From contig CM071598.1 of the NCBI GenBank assembly GCA_036435485.1, forward strand, positions 196,953,148 through 197,017,147: a stretch of DNA of 64,000 bases. Reading direction: 5' to 3'. Position numbers and translations under genes: made by a program. Positions 12,233 to 23,357 of this stretch are shown piece by piece. A model generated the notes under the pieces. That model did no database searches. It worked only from the letters and a program-made list of their open reading frames with translations, and was not told where the DNA came from. Positions within the stretch are counted from its first letter, which is position 1, and the number at the start of each line of letters is the position of its first letter. Source of the stretch: Saposhnikovia divaricata. Its lineage: Eukaryota > Streptophyta > Magnoliopsida > Apiales > Apiaceae.

Positions 12233-14539
12233 TTATGACAAATTAAGCATACCTAGTTCACCTATCAATCTTGTGAATGTGGATTCATCAAGAGGCTTGG
12301 TGAAGATATCTGCAAGCTGCATTTCACTTGGCACAAAGTGCATTTCTACTGTACCATTCATCACATGTTCTCTAATGAAGTGGTATTTGATATCAATATG
12401 CTTGGTTCTCGAATGTTGCACTGGATTCCATGTGATGGCAATAGCACTTGTGTTGTCACAGAAAATTGGAATCTTCTCAACTTTTAGACCATAGTCAATA
12501 AGTTGATTTCTCATCCATAGAATCTGTGCACAACTTCCAGCAGCAATGTACTCAGCTTCAGCTGTAGAGGTGGAGACTGAGTTCTGTTTCTTACTGAACC
12601 ATGAAACAAGCCTGTTTCCTAGAAATTGACAGGAGCCTGTAGTACTTTTTCTATCAACTCTGCAACCTGCATAATCTGCATCTGAATAGCCAGTTAGATT
12701 AAAACCAGATTCTCTTGGGTACCAAATGCCAAGGTTTGGTGTTCCTTTGAGATACCTGAAAATTCTCTTAATAGCTATCAAGTGAGACTCTCTAGGGTCA
12801 GCTTGAAATCTAGCACAAAGACAAGTAGAAAACATTATATCAGGTCTACTAGCTGTTAGGTATAGAAGTGAACCTACCATGCCTCTATAGCTTGAGATGT
12901 CCATAGACTTTTCCTTAGTATTCAACTCAAGCTTAGTTGCAGTGGCCATAGGTGTTTTTGCAGAGGTACAATCCATTAAGTCAAATTTCTTTAAAAGATC
13001 ATAAATATATTTTGTTTGAGTTATGAAAATGCCCTCATTAACTTGCTTTACTTGTAAGCCAAGAAAGTAAGTTAATTCACCCATCATGCTCATTTCATAC
13101 CTACTTTGCATAAGTTTGGCAAACCTTTTGCAAAACTTCTCATCTGTAGACCCAAAAATAATATCATCTACATAGATTTGAACAAGTATTGAAGAGCCAT
13201 TGATATTCCTATGAAATAAGGTTTTATCTACTGTACCTCTAGTGAAGTGATTCTCCAAAAGAAATTGAGATAAAGTGTCATACCAGGCTCTTGGCGCTTG
13301 CTTCAAACCATAAAGTGCTTTCATGAGAAGATATACATATTCTGGAAATTCTGGATCTTCAAAGCCAGGAGGTTGATGGACAAAGACCTCTTCTTCCAGT
13401 TCCCCATTTAGAAAGGCACTTTTGATATCCATCTGATAGACCTTGAAATTGGCATGTGCTACATAGGCTAGGATGATTCTGATTGCCTCAAGTCTTGCCA
13501 CTGGAGCAAAAGTTTCATCAAAATCTATCCCTTCTTCTTGAGAATAGCCCTTTGCCAATAATCTAGCTTTATTCCTCACAATTATTCCATTTTCATCTGT
13601 CTTATTCTTGAGAACCCATTTAGTACCTATGACACTTCTATCATCAGGTTTGGGCACAAGCTTCCAAACTATATTTCTTTCAAATTGGTTTAGCTCTTCT
13701 TGCATTGCTAAGACCCAATCTGGATCTAGAAGGGCATGTTCCACTTTCTTAGGTTCCTCTTGAGATATGAAGCTACTGTATAGGCATTCTGCTTGAGTGG
13801 CCCTCCTAGTTTGGACTCTTGAATTTGATTCACCAATGATTAACTCAAATGGATGATCTCTAGTCCATTTTCTTGCAGGTGGAAGGTTTGATCTTGATGA
13901 GGTTGCTTCATTTTCATGAGCATGATCATGTTGATTTAGCATTGAATTTTGACCCTGATAAACTCCCCCTGAGTTTGTTGTCCTTGCAGAATTATGAAGT
14001 TGACTGTCAACGGATGCATCACCTTGTCTATCAACGGATGCTCCATTTTGCCTGTCGACGGATGCATGAGAATGCATGTCAATGGATGTATCGGATGCTT
14101 CAATATGACTGTCAACGGATGCTTCATTTCCAGTGTGAGCATCACTTCTAGTTGGGCCAACAACTCTTGGTGAATTTTCATGGTCATGATCTTCATTTTC
14201 CTCATCATCATCATTGTACATTCTTCCTTCTACCTCATTCTCAAATTTCAACTTCTCATGGGAGCCTCCATCATTTAGACCTAGAATCTTTTGATCATCA
14301 AACATAACATGTACAAATTCCATAACAATGTTGATTCTTAGATTGTAGACTTTATAGGCTTTCCCTGCCGCATATCCAACAAAAATATCTTCATCTGCCT
14401 TTGCTTCAAATTTGCCCAAGTTATCTTCATGATTCCTTAGTACAAAACACTTACATCCAAAGACATGAAGGAAAGCTAAAGTTGGTTTCTTGTTGGTTAA
14501 CAACTGATAAGGAGTCATTCCTCTAGCTTGATTGACCAA
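12233..14539 (-). CDS. pol: Element A Copia reverse transcriptase-RNase H, open frame
   Basis: The 768-codon open frame carries the integrase C-terminal part (VFGCKCFVLR), an acidic linker, then a Ser/Asp-rich linker with five repeats of the peptide ASVDS/ASVDR encoded by the recurring GTCAACGGAT motif. RT begins near residue 280 (VWKLVPKP, GTKWVLKNK) with an intact catalytic IYVDD near residue 455. RNase H shows YSDADYAGC, the STAEAEY region and the HSRTKHIDIKYHF signature of Ty1/Copia enzymes. The frame ends naturally after LADIFTKPL. It is about 97% identical by eye to the element B copy. The upstream integrase is cut off by a frameshift, so the open frame does not mean a working element. 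Confidence 0.92.
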   Translation of the reverse strand: MVNQARGMTPYQLLTNKKPTLAFLHVFGCKCFVLRNHEDNLGKFEAKADEDIFVGYAAGKAYKVYNLRINIVMEFVHVMFDDQKILGLNDGGSHEKLKFENEVEGRMYNDDDEENEDHDHENSPRVVGPTRSDAHTGNEASVDSHIEASDTSIDMHSHASVDRQNGASVDRQGDASVDSQLHNSARTTNSGGVYQGQNSMLNQHDHAHENEATSSRSNLPPARKWTRDHPFELIIGESNSRVQTRRATQAECLYSSFISQEEPKKVEHALLDPDWVLAMQEELNQFERNIVWKLVPKPDDRSVIGTKWVLKNKTDENGIIVRNKARLLAKGYSQEEGIDFDETFAPVARLEAIRIILAYVAHANFKVYQMDIKSAFLNGELEEEVFVHQPPGFEDPEFPEYVYLLMKALYGLKQAPRAWYDTLSQFLLENHFTRGTVDKTLFHRNINGSSILVQIYVDDIIFGSTDEKFCKRFAKLMQSRYEMSMMGELTYFLGLQVKQVNEGIFITQTKYIYDLLKKFDLMDCTSAKTPMATATKLELNTKEKSMDISSYRGMVGSLLYLTASRPDIMFSTCLCARFQADPRESHLIAIKRIFRYLKGTPNLGIWYPRESGFNLTGYSDADYAGCRVDRKSTTGSCQFLGNRLVSWFSKKQNSVSTSTAEAEYIAAGSCAQILWMRNQLIDYGLKVEKIPIFCDNTSAIAITWNPVQHSRTKHIDIKYHFIREHVMNGTVEMHFVPSEMQLADIFTKPLDESTFTRLIGELGMLNLS

Positions 14540-15480
14540 GGAAATATTCTGAGTGAAGCATGCAGTGTTGACAACCAGAAATATGTTGGTAATCTTGATT
14601 CACTTAACATTGTTCTAGCTGCTTCAATGAGAGTTCTGTTTTTCCTTTCAACAACCCCATTTTGTTGAGGTGTTCTGGCAGAAGAAAACTCATGGACAAT
14701 TCCATTTTCTTCACAGAAAATCTTCATTGTGGAATTCTTGAATTCAGTACCATTGTCACTCCTGATTCTTTGTACTTTGTCTTCAGAACCATTGTTTAGT
14801 ATTCTGAGGTGATTGATGATGATTTCACTTGCACAATCCTTGGAGTGCAGGAAGAAAGTCCATGTAAACTTAGAAAAATCATCTACAATCACCAGACAGT
14901 ATTTCTTCTTTGAAATAGACATGACATTTACCGGACCAAATAAGTCCATATGCAACAATTGAAGTGGCTTAACAATGGATGACTCTGTCTTGCTCTTGAA
15001 GGATGATTTCTTTTGTTTCCCTAATTGGCAGGCATCACACAGTCCATCTTTGATAAATTCCAATTGAGGGATTCCTCTAGCAAGATCCTTTCTTACCAAG
15101 TCATTCATAACTTTAAAATTCAAATGTGACAGCTTCTTATGCCATAGCCAACTCTCATCCTTACTTGCTTTGCTGAAGAGACAAGTAATGGATTCTGAGC
15201 ATGCTGAATTGAAGTCAGCTATGTAAACATTTCCTTTTCTAAAGCCTGTCAATACCACATTGTTGTCCTCCTTGGCAGAAACAACACAGGCTTCTTTTGT
15301 GAACCATACTTCATAGTCTTTATCACAAATCTGACTGATACTCAGCAAATTGTGCTTCAAACCTTCAACTAAGGCCACTTCCTCAATGATGACATTGTCT
15401 TTTGAAATCAAGCCATATCCCTTAGTATATCCTTTGCTGTCATCTCCAAAGGTAATTCTAGGGCCAGCTCCTTCCTTGAA
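14515..15480 (-). pseudogene. pol: Element A integrase and protease end
   Basis: Copia integrase: zinc finger (LWHKKLSHLN and CDACQLGKQ), catalytic Asp in LHMDLFGP, Asp in RSDNGTEF and Glu in NGVVERKNR, all present. A seven-base deletion relative to element B near 14568 shifts the frame before the C-terminal part. The protease side is cut at 15480 by insertion of element B. Its continuation is at 63879-64000. Confidence 0.88.
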
Positions 15481-15485
15481 CTCTG
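15481..15485. repeat. Left target-site duplication of element B (ctctg)
   Basis: Identical to the five bases at 63874-63878. Both flank the TG..CA LTR ends of element B, and the host coding sequence of element A reads across. Confidence 0.92.
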
Positions 15486-16495
15486 TGTTATTCCCAGATT
15501 ACACACTTGTATAATTGTAGAAGGGGGGGTTGAATACAATTCTTGATATTTATAAATTTCTGATAAGAACTCCAGAAATCTATACTTAGATAATTGATGT
15601 AAAAAGATTAATGCACAAACACATAAAAATCAGGTGGTTAAATGCACCACCTGAAGCTTTTATTCGAAGAAAACTCTGTGATACAAAAGTACACAGCTTC
15701 TGTTTTACAACTCTTTGCTTTCTAAGGATATTCAATAAAAACCCTAAGCAAATGTATCTTTTTTCTTAGCTTCTAAAGAGTTGCTGCACTTGGTTATAAA
15801 TCCCAAGTTTACAAGTACTACTGGAATAAGATAATATTAATCTAATTCAAGTTGACTTGCTACTACACTCCAAATACACATGTAGCCGAAAGGTTGTCCT
15901 TGTGAACAGACATGTCTCCTGCACCTTTCTTGTATTCAAGGTGTAAACGGAATGCTTCTTTCTTCTTTGTTTCCAAAGTATGGTTGCCATACTGCTTTTT
16001 GTATCTACTATCAACCCATGTGATCTGTCAGTCAAACCTGTCCTTATCAACTGCTAATCCTTAGCTTAGCATAGAAGTAAGTGTCAATGATTATCCGTTG
16101 ATATTGTACACTGACATCCGTTGATGATATATTGAGCTGTATCCGTTGATATTGAGATTTGAGCTGTATCCGTTGATAGAGTGGATTTGTGTTGTATCCG
16201 TTGATAGAGTTCTGTCTTCATCCGTCGATACACTTTCACTTAGACAGAATTACATAGCATAGCTATTTACAATTTGCTACCCTATTCTGCCTATCCATTG
16301 ATGGTCAACATGACTGTGGATAAAAACACTATCAACTGATAATATAGAGATACTGCAGTATGCTACAAAACCTCATCCGTTGATGAGCTACCTATCAACG
16401 GATAGAGTTATAAATCCTCATCCGTTGACAGCTATAAAACCTTATACAATTTGATTGATTGTGAAGTTATCATCAAGTACAACATATTCCTAACA
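15486..16495 (-). repeat. 3' LTR of element B
   Basis: The LTR is 1,010 bases, TGTTATTCCC...CCTAACA on the plus strand, matching 62863-63873 throughout. It contains eleven exact or near copies of ATCCGTTGAT in both orientations between 16092 and 16428. Confidence 0.95.
16092..16428. repeat. ATCCGTTGAT motif array in element B 3' LTR
   Basis: Copies start near 16093, 16116, 16141, 16168, 16196, 16220 (CGTCG variant), 16293 (CATTG variant), 16331 (reverse variant), 16375, 16393 (reverse) and 16419. Spacing is irregular, from about 15 to 75 bases, so this is not a simple tandem repeat. In minus-strand terms the array lies in the first 70-400 bases of the LTR, that is in U3. Confidence 0.85.
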
Positions 16496-16509
16496 ATCTC
16501 CCCCAATTT
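16496..16509 (-). promoter_or_regulatory. Polypurine tract of element B
   Basis: The minus strand reads AAATTGGGGGAGAT directly before the LTR start TGTTAGG. This is the expected plus-strand DNA primer site. Confidence 0.85.
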
Positions 16510-16667
16510 ATACTTGATGGCAATAAAGCATAAATTCAGGACCTTGATGATAACAAAACATTCCTAAAGATATATATAGAACAGTGCAAAAATTGTATTA
16601 AGCTACAAAAATTAAAAACTGAAAGTTTGAGAAATTTACAAAGAAGTGCTCCTCTAGACTGAGCAGA

Positions 16668-19600
16668 TTAAAACTGTTTCTTCTCTCTTGTTGGCATCAC
16701 CCTTGATTTTCCTTCTTTGGTAGAGTTGGACTCAATCTTCATTTGGAGTTGCCTATAGAAGGCATCTTCTTCATCAACTTTTGGATTTAGCTTTTGTTGT
16801 AACCATCTCAGGTATTGAGAACTAGCCTTTGATAGTTGGTCTTCTAACCTGAAGAATCTCCTGTTACCATCTTCATCCCTGAACTCCATCATCCAGAAGG
16901 GTTGAAGATGGATTTTCTGTCCATTGTATGGGATCTTCATCTTCCCTGGTAGACTTGATGGTGAGTTCCATTCTCTCCTTATCTATTCTATTCTGTCCAG
17001 TATCTTCCCTTTTGCTATCTTGGAGAACCCTGTGTATCTCTTAATTGCAGAGAACACCTTGGTTAATGTCAGATAATTTTCTCCAAGAACCCTCTGTAAT
17101 GGCCATGTCCTTTCCTTTCCTCCCTTGTATACAAAGACCAATCTCTTAGGCAAATGTTTATATTTGTCAATTCCTCTTACTTCTGACAATTCATCCAGAT
17201 ACAGATTCGTGCCTGAGTATTCTTCAATATCTGCTTGATAGATAAAATCATCCTTGTTTTCCAAGATTGGCTGCTTGACAATAGCAGGTACCCTAGCAAC
17301 TTGAATTGGTTCCTTTGAAGGTTGCTTCCTTGGTATCCTTTTCTTCTGTATAGGCTTCTGTTGAGGCTTCAGCAAGAATGAAGGAACCTCAATGGAGTAA
17401 AGATTCATTGGTTCCTCTTTAGGTACTATAGGGTCACCATGGAAATTCACAGCTGGGTTGAATACTTTTATAGAAATAGGTTGTGATGAGCCAACTGTTT
17501 CCTTGCTTTCAATTTCTGGAGAGACAGGCCTCCTTGCCTTTGATTTCACTCTCCTTTTAGGTTTGGATTTGGGGACTGATTTCACTTTCCTTTTAGGTTT
17601 GGATTTGGGGACTTCCTTAGGTTCCCTCATTTCTTCCTCTACCTCATCCATTAACTCCTGAGCCAGCCTGGCTTGCTTCTCATCTGAGTTTTCATATTGA
17701 TTTTCTTCACTTGGATGAGCTTCCCTGAGAAGTCTGGAGGTCTCCTCTCTTTTTGCTTCAACAAATCTAGGATGGCTGTTGGATATATTTAATACTTTTT
17801 CCATTCCTTATTATTACAGCCATCCACTCTCTTACACTCTTATTTGTCTTTTCCTTGAACTCTTTGATTGTCTTTCCCATTAGCTTCTCATCATCATCCT
17901 TGGGAAATGGAAAGTCCAATTGTAACTTGTTCTTCCCATTTGCCTTTGGTGGAGAGTAGGCTCTGGTTTTTGTGTATGGTTCAAATTCTTTGACATTAGA
18001 TGGTTCAGCATCATAGAATGTAGGACCAACAATTTCTGGAGTGAGCACCTTCAGAATTGTAGTTGATATTGTTGGAGCAGAGGACTGAGTAGAGAACAGA
18101 GTTGATACAATTGATTCATTGATCATCCTTTCTGTTCTCATCATTCTTTCTTTTGCCTCCTTGTTGATCTTCTCTAGTTCTTTAATTCTGGCTTGCCTCT
18201 CATCTTCTGAGATTTTTGATAAGTCAGGAATCACATGCATAGCCTTTTGTTTCTTCACAGGGGAAGCCTCTATAGTAAACTCTTTTGGATTGACCACTGT
18301 CATTGGCTGTTGCTCCCCCTCAATTTGTGCTATCTTGCTGCTGGAAGCTGGAATTTGACTAGAAGTAGCTGCAACCTCTTCTACCCTTTTCTCCCCCTTT
18401 TTGTTAGCATCAAGGGCTGGAGGTGAGGCTGCAAGTAGCCTTTCCAGTAGCTCAGTCTGTTTGGCTTGATTGGCAATGAGTGTCTGCATTTGAGATTCCA
18501 TACTATCCACTCTGGAGGAGAGATGTTGAACAGATTTGGCCAGGCTATCTTCCTTCAATAGTTTGCTAGTCAGCACCTTCTGAATGGTAGTAGGGGCTAG
18601 TGCCTGAATCCTGGCATCTAGTTCCACTTTCATTTCTCTAATTGCAGTTTGGACCTCCTCCTGTTGTGTTCTTTGAATGACCATGTGCATCTTGTGAAGT
18701 TTCAGGGAGTCCATTATTTGCTGAAGGACAGCCTTTCTCTATGGATCTGCATTTTGGTGCTCAGCCCTAGCAGATTGATATTGCTTCATAATCTCCACAT
18801 TGAAGTCACCAGCCACAGTGGCAGTAGAAAATAGCCATTCTGGAGTATCTGCCACATTGACTTCTTCATCATTTGTTGTGCTGTCACTGTCCTCACTGCC
18901 AAACTCTTCACTGTCAGCATCTGAAGGCAGAGTTGTCAAAGCTGCCTTTGCTCTTTGTAGAGATTCTGAGGTGTGCACTAGGTGCATTGCCTCCTCTGCC
19001 TCCACATTGCCCTGTTGTGCCATGACTTGATAGGCAAAAACAGGATGAGTAAAGGTTTTAGGATCCAAAGAGATGGAGTCAGTGATTGACTGATATTCTT
19101 GTCGAAATTCCATCTCTTTAGAAGCTTCATTAACCTCCATTAACTCACTTGCAATGGCTGGATCTTCCTGCCTTATTTCTCCTGTAGTCCCTTCTCTCCA
19201 CTCATCTCTCTTTTCTTGCATCAGGGGCTCCCCCTGGCTCACACCTCTCACACCCTCACCTTCACCTACTATGGTGGAAATCTTTTGCTCGCCTTTTGCC
19301 TGACCTGAAGAAATGGTTAGCCTCTCATTATTTGCCTCTCCTTTTGCCTGCTCACAAGGCAGCCTCTCACTCCCTTCCCTCAATCCTAAAAGTGTTTCAA
19401 CTACTGAGAACTCTTCCACACTTGACACAGGAATGTCAGATATAGCAATGGTAGAGTGAGTTATCAACGGATAAGGGATATCCGTTGATGGAGTAGTTAT
19501 AGCTGTCAACGGATGGCTAGACATAGGCGCATCCGTTGATGGAGAAACACTTGTCAACGAATGAAGGATATCCATTGATGAAGGAATGATAGTATCCATT

Positions 19601-21138
19601 GAAGTGAAAACCAACACTGAATCTGTGGAGATTGATTTTAAAGATGAGGCCACAGATGTTGTTGTGAATTCAGGAATGGAAGATTGATGGCCCAACAAAT
19701 CATCTAAAAGATGATGACCACCAATTGCAGAGTGGGGCTTCTCCAAGAATCTTAAAGATGGAGAATCAGGAATTAATGTAGATATCATATCCACATCCAG
19801 AGATGGAGTTGGTGATGGTGGATTGTAATGTGTATCGATTTGAAGGTTAAGATCAAGGGGCAGTGACTCCACATTTATTGAAGTCACATCAAACTGAATT
19901 TGAGAAGGTACAGTTTGCTGTACTGTGTGTGCACCCTGTGCTTCCCCTATGATTTTAGATTTTACTCTTCTTTCATAGGTTTTTGAGAGAGGGCTAGTGT
20001 CCCTTACCCTTTTGTGGAGAGTTGCTGTAGAACTAGTAGTCACACCCTGTTGAGAGGATGTAACTTGGGCTTGGCTATTTGGTGCACTTTCCTCACCTAC
20101 CTTATTCTTAGGGCTTGCACCCTGTCCCTCACCACTCAATACCTCCTTCACACTCCCCTCAAGAGTTGTGGTAGTTTTTGCAGCAGGTGCTTTTTGAGAA
20201 ACACCTGAGGTTTGTCTCTTAGATTTTGGTTTGGAAACTTTTGTTTTAGTCACTTGGGTAGGAGCCTGTTTGGTCACTACTACAGACTCCATTGTGACTG
20301 TGGAAGGCAAAGAAATTTGGGGGTTAGAGATAGGAGTTTCAAGGTTAGAAAGAGTTACCTGAACAATTGGTAGATATACCAATTGTACTTCTGCATTGGA
20401 GTTCATCCGAATTAAATCATTTAAGACTCTCTTCTCCTGAACAAAACATGTGAACTTGCTATCCGGGTTAGCAATGGATAGCTCATTCTCAGATAGATGC
20501 AGTGCTAAGAGCATCAAAAATCTAGAAAAATAGATATTCTTGCTCCTAGTTTCCTTTTTACCCAATTTTGCTGCTATCTCATACATGACTAGTGTGCCAA
20601 AGTTATAGAATTTATCAGTCAGAAGCATACACAACATAACTAGCATGGAATGGGTAACAGCATCAAAGTTACTAATTTTGCCTGAAAAAGTTTTAATGAA
20701 GGCATCACAAAAATAACTCCATTCTTTAACCATCCCTTTCCTAAAAATTTTCCCTAAATTATCAGTACTAAGGGCATAATTTATGGAATTAAGCATGGTA
20801 ACTATTTCAGCATCACTGGGTACTTTCAGACAGTTATTCTCAGGCAATTTTAAACAAGCAGTTATCACATCAGAGTTAACTACATAGTTTTTACCCTTTA
20901 AGGAAAAAGCAATTGTACCGTCTGTGCCATTGAACTCAGCAGATGCCCACACCTCTTCAATTACCTCGTGGATTAGAGGAGTGGTGGCAGTCATAGCATA
21001 CGAAAGTTTACAGTTCTTCACAAAGTTCATCATGGTGTGATAAGCTTCTGGGGCATTCACTGTATCGACATAGGCCGCGATGTTGTTCTTCTCATAGGTG
21101 AACCCAGCCGAAGACATCATTTTAACAATAGGCGCCAT
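16668..21138 (-). pseudogene. Element B post-pol ORF, about 1,490 codons with three breaks
   Basis: ATG at 21138 sits in a good plant start context (TCAATGGCG). Order: a helical globular domain (residues 1-270), a Ser/Thr/Pro-rich linker with DNA-level ATCCGTTGAT motifs (19463-19604), an acidic patch, coiled coils (about 800-980, heptad-like LEKINKEAKERM), a conserved region (FPFPKDDDEKLMG), Lys/Arg-rich stretches that could be nuclear signals (KSKPKRRVKSKARR), and a Trp/Arg-rich C-terminal domain ending at 16668. Breaks are TAG at 18739, one extra T near 17800, and TAG at 16983; each time the frame resumes. No signal peptide or membrane segment is visible, so 'envelope-like', the usual label for post-pol ORFs of SIRE elements, is not supported here. 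Function unknown. Confidence 0.8.
17544..17611 (-). repeat. 36-base in-frame tandem duplication in the basic region
   Basis: The stretch encoding PKSKPKR(K/R)VKS occurs twice in element B and once in element A. The period is about 36 bases and keeps the frame. Confidence 0.75.
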
Positions 21139-21644
21139 TGAAGTGTTTGAACTTTTGTTGCAGAGAGTTTTTGTGAAGAAGATGCAGTTTACTTAAGAGA
21201 ATCTTGAAAGTCGATAAAAGTGAGATGTGATAGCACAAGACAGCCTTTTATACTTTTCAAGAGTTGAAAATGAAATAATTAAAAGTAATTACCCATTGGT
21301 CAAAATTAACTGTCAAATAATAAAAGAAAATAAATATAACCAGTCCTATATAGATACACGTTTAGCAACGGTTATATTTAAAAGAAAATATGTATATCAA
21401 CGGATATGAAATGAACGGTTGAGAAACAGTTTATCCATTGATGACGTGGATAACCTGTTATCCGTTGATATACGAAAATCTAGGAATGTGTTTATGCTAT
21501 CAACGGGTAAAAGGATATCCGTTGATAAGATAATTTTGCCTTGGACAAAATTTCTGAAGAAAATTTTTCTTAGAGTTTTTAATTCTCAAGTAAATCAAAA
21601 CACATTCCTAGCTGCAATGCAGTAAGATCAAATATCACTGGAAA
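21139..21644 (-). promoter_or_regulatory. Element B spacer with candidate internal promoter
   Basis: On the minus strand, in order: ATCAACGGAT-type motifs (21396-21526), a CCAAT box (21295-21299), the strong TATA box GTATAAAAGGC (21243-21253), then about 105 bases to the ATG at 21138. CCAAT-to-TATA spacing is about 40 bases. There is no ORF in the spacer. A separate transcript for the post-pol ORF is my inference. Confidence 0.6.
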
Positions 21645-23357
21645 TTATGACAAGTTAAGCATACCTAGTTCACCTACCAATCTTGTGAATGTGGATTCAT
21701 CAAGAGGCTTGGTGAAGATATCTGCAAGCTGCATTTCACTTGGCACAAAATGCATTTCTACTGTACCATTCATCACATGTTCTCTAATGAAGTGGTATTT
21801 GATGTCAATGTGCTTGGTTCTCGAATGTTGCACTGGATTCCCTGTGATGGCAATAGCACTTGTGTTGTCACAGAAAATTGGAATCTTCTCAACTTTTAGA
21901 CCATAGTCAATAAGTTGATTTCTCATCCATAGAATCTGTGCACAACTTCCAGCAGCAATGTACTCAGCTTTAGCTGTAGAGGTGGAGACTGAGTTCTGTT
22001 TCTTACTGAACCATGAAACAAGCCTGTTTCCTAGAAATTGACAGGAACCTGTAGTACTTTTTCTATCAACTCTGCAACCTGCATAATCTGCATCTGAATA
22101 GCCAGTTAGATTAAAACCAGATTCTCTTGGGTACCAAATGCCAAGGTTTGGTGTTCCTTTGAGATACCTGAAAATTCTCTTAATAGCTATCAAGTGAGAC
22201 TCTCTAGGGTCAGCTTGAAATCTAGCACAAAGACAAGTAGAAAACATTATATCAGGTCTACTAGCTGTTAGGTATAGAAGTGAACCTACCATGCCTCTAT
22301 AGCTTGAGATGTCCATAGACTTTTCCTTAGTATTCAACTCAAGCTTAGTTGCAGTGGCCATAGGTGTTTTTGCAGAGGTACAATCCATTAAGTCAAATTT
22401 CTTTAATAGATCATAAATATATTTTGTTTGACTTATGAAAATGCCCTCATTAACTTGCTTTACTTGTAGGCCAAGAAAGCAAGTTAATTCACCCATCATG
22501 CTCATTTCATACCTACTTTGCATAAGTTTGGCAAACCTTTTGCAAAGCTTCTCATCTGTAGACCCAAAAATAATACCATCTACATAGATTTGAACAAGTA
22601 TTGAAGAGCCATTGATATTCTTATGAAACAAGGTTTTATCTACTGTACCTCTAGTGAAGTGATTCTCCAAAAGAAATTGAGATAAAGTGTCATACCAGGC
22701 TCTCGGTGCTTGCTTCAAACCATAAAGTGCTTTCATGAGAAGATATACATATTCTGGAAATTCTGGATCTTCAAAGCCAGGAGGTTGATGGACATAGACC
22801 TCTTCTTCCAGTTCCCCATTTAGAAAGGCACTTTTGACATCCATCTGATAGACCTTGAAATTGGCATGTGCTGCATAGGCTAGGAAGATTCTTATTGCCT
22901 CAAGTCTTGCCACTGGAGCAAAAGTTTCATCAAAATCTATCCCTTCTTCTTGAGAATAGCCCTTTGCCACTAATCTAGCTTTATTCCTCACAATTATGCC
23001 ATTTTCATCTGTCTTATTCTTGAGAACCCATTTAGTACCTATGACACTTCTATCATCAGGTTTGGGCACAAGTTTCCATACTTTATTTCTTTCAAATTGG
23101 TTTAGCTCTTCTTGCATTGCTAAGACCCAATCTGGATCTAGAAGGGCATCTTCCACTTTCTTAGGTTCCTCTTGAGAGAGGAAGCTACTGTATAGACATT
23201 CTGCTTGAGTGGCCCTTCTAGTTTGGACTCTTGAATTTGATTCACCAATGATTAACTCAAATGGATGATCTCTAGTCCATTTTCTTGCAGGTGGAAGGTT
23301 TGATCTTGATGAGGTTGCTTCATTTTCATGAGCATGATCATGTTGATTTAGCATTTA
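21645..23357 (-). pseudogene. pol: Element B reverse transcriptase-RNase H with mutated active site
   Basis: It is open from 23354 to 21645 but separated from integrase by TAA at 23355-23357 in the same frame. RT motifs VWKLVPKP and FLNGELEEEV are intact. The catalytic motif reads IYVDG in place of IYVDD, caused by one base at 22576 that differs from element A. RNase H is otherwise complete (YSDADYAGC, TKHIDIKYHF), and the STAEAEY motif reads STAKAEY. Loss of the second catalytic aspartate should abolish polymerisation, going by known RT chemistry. Confidence 0.92.
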
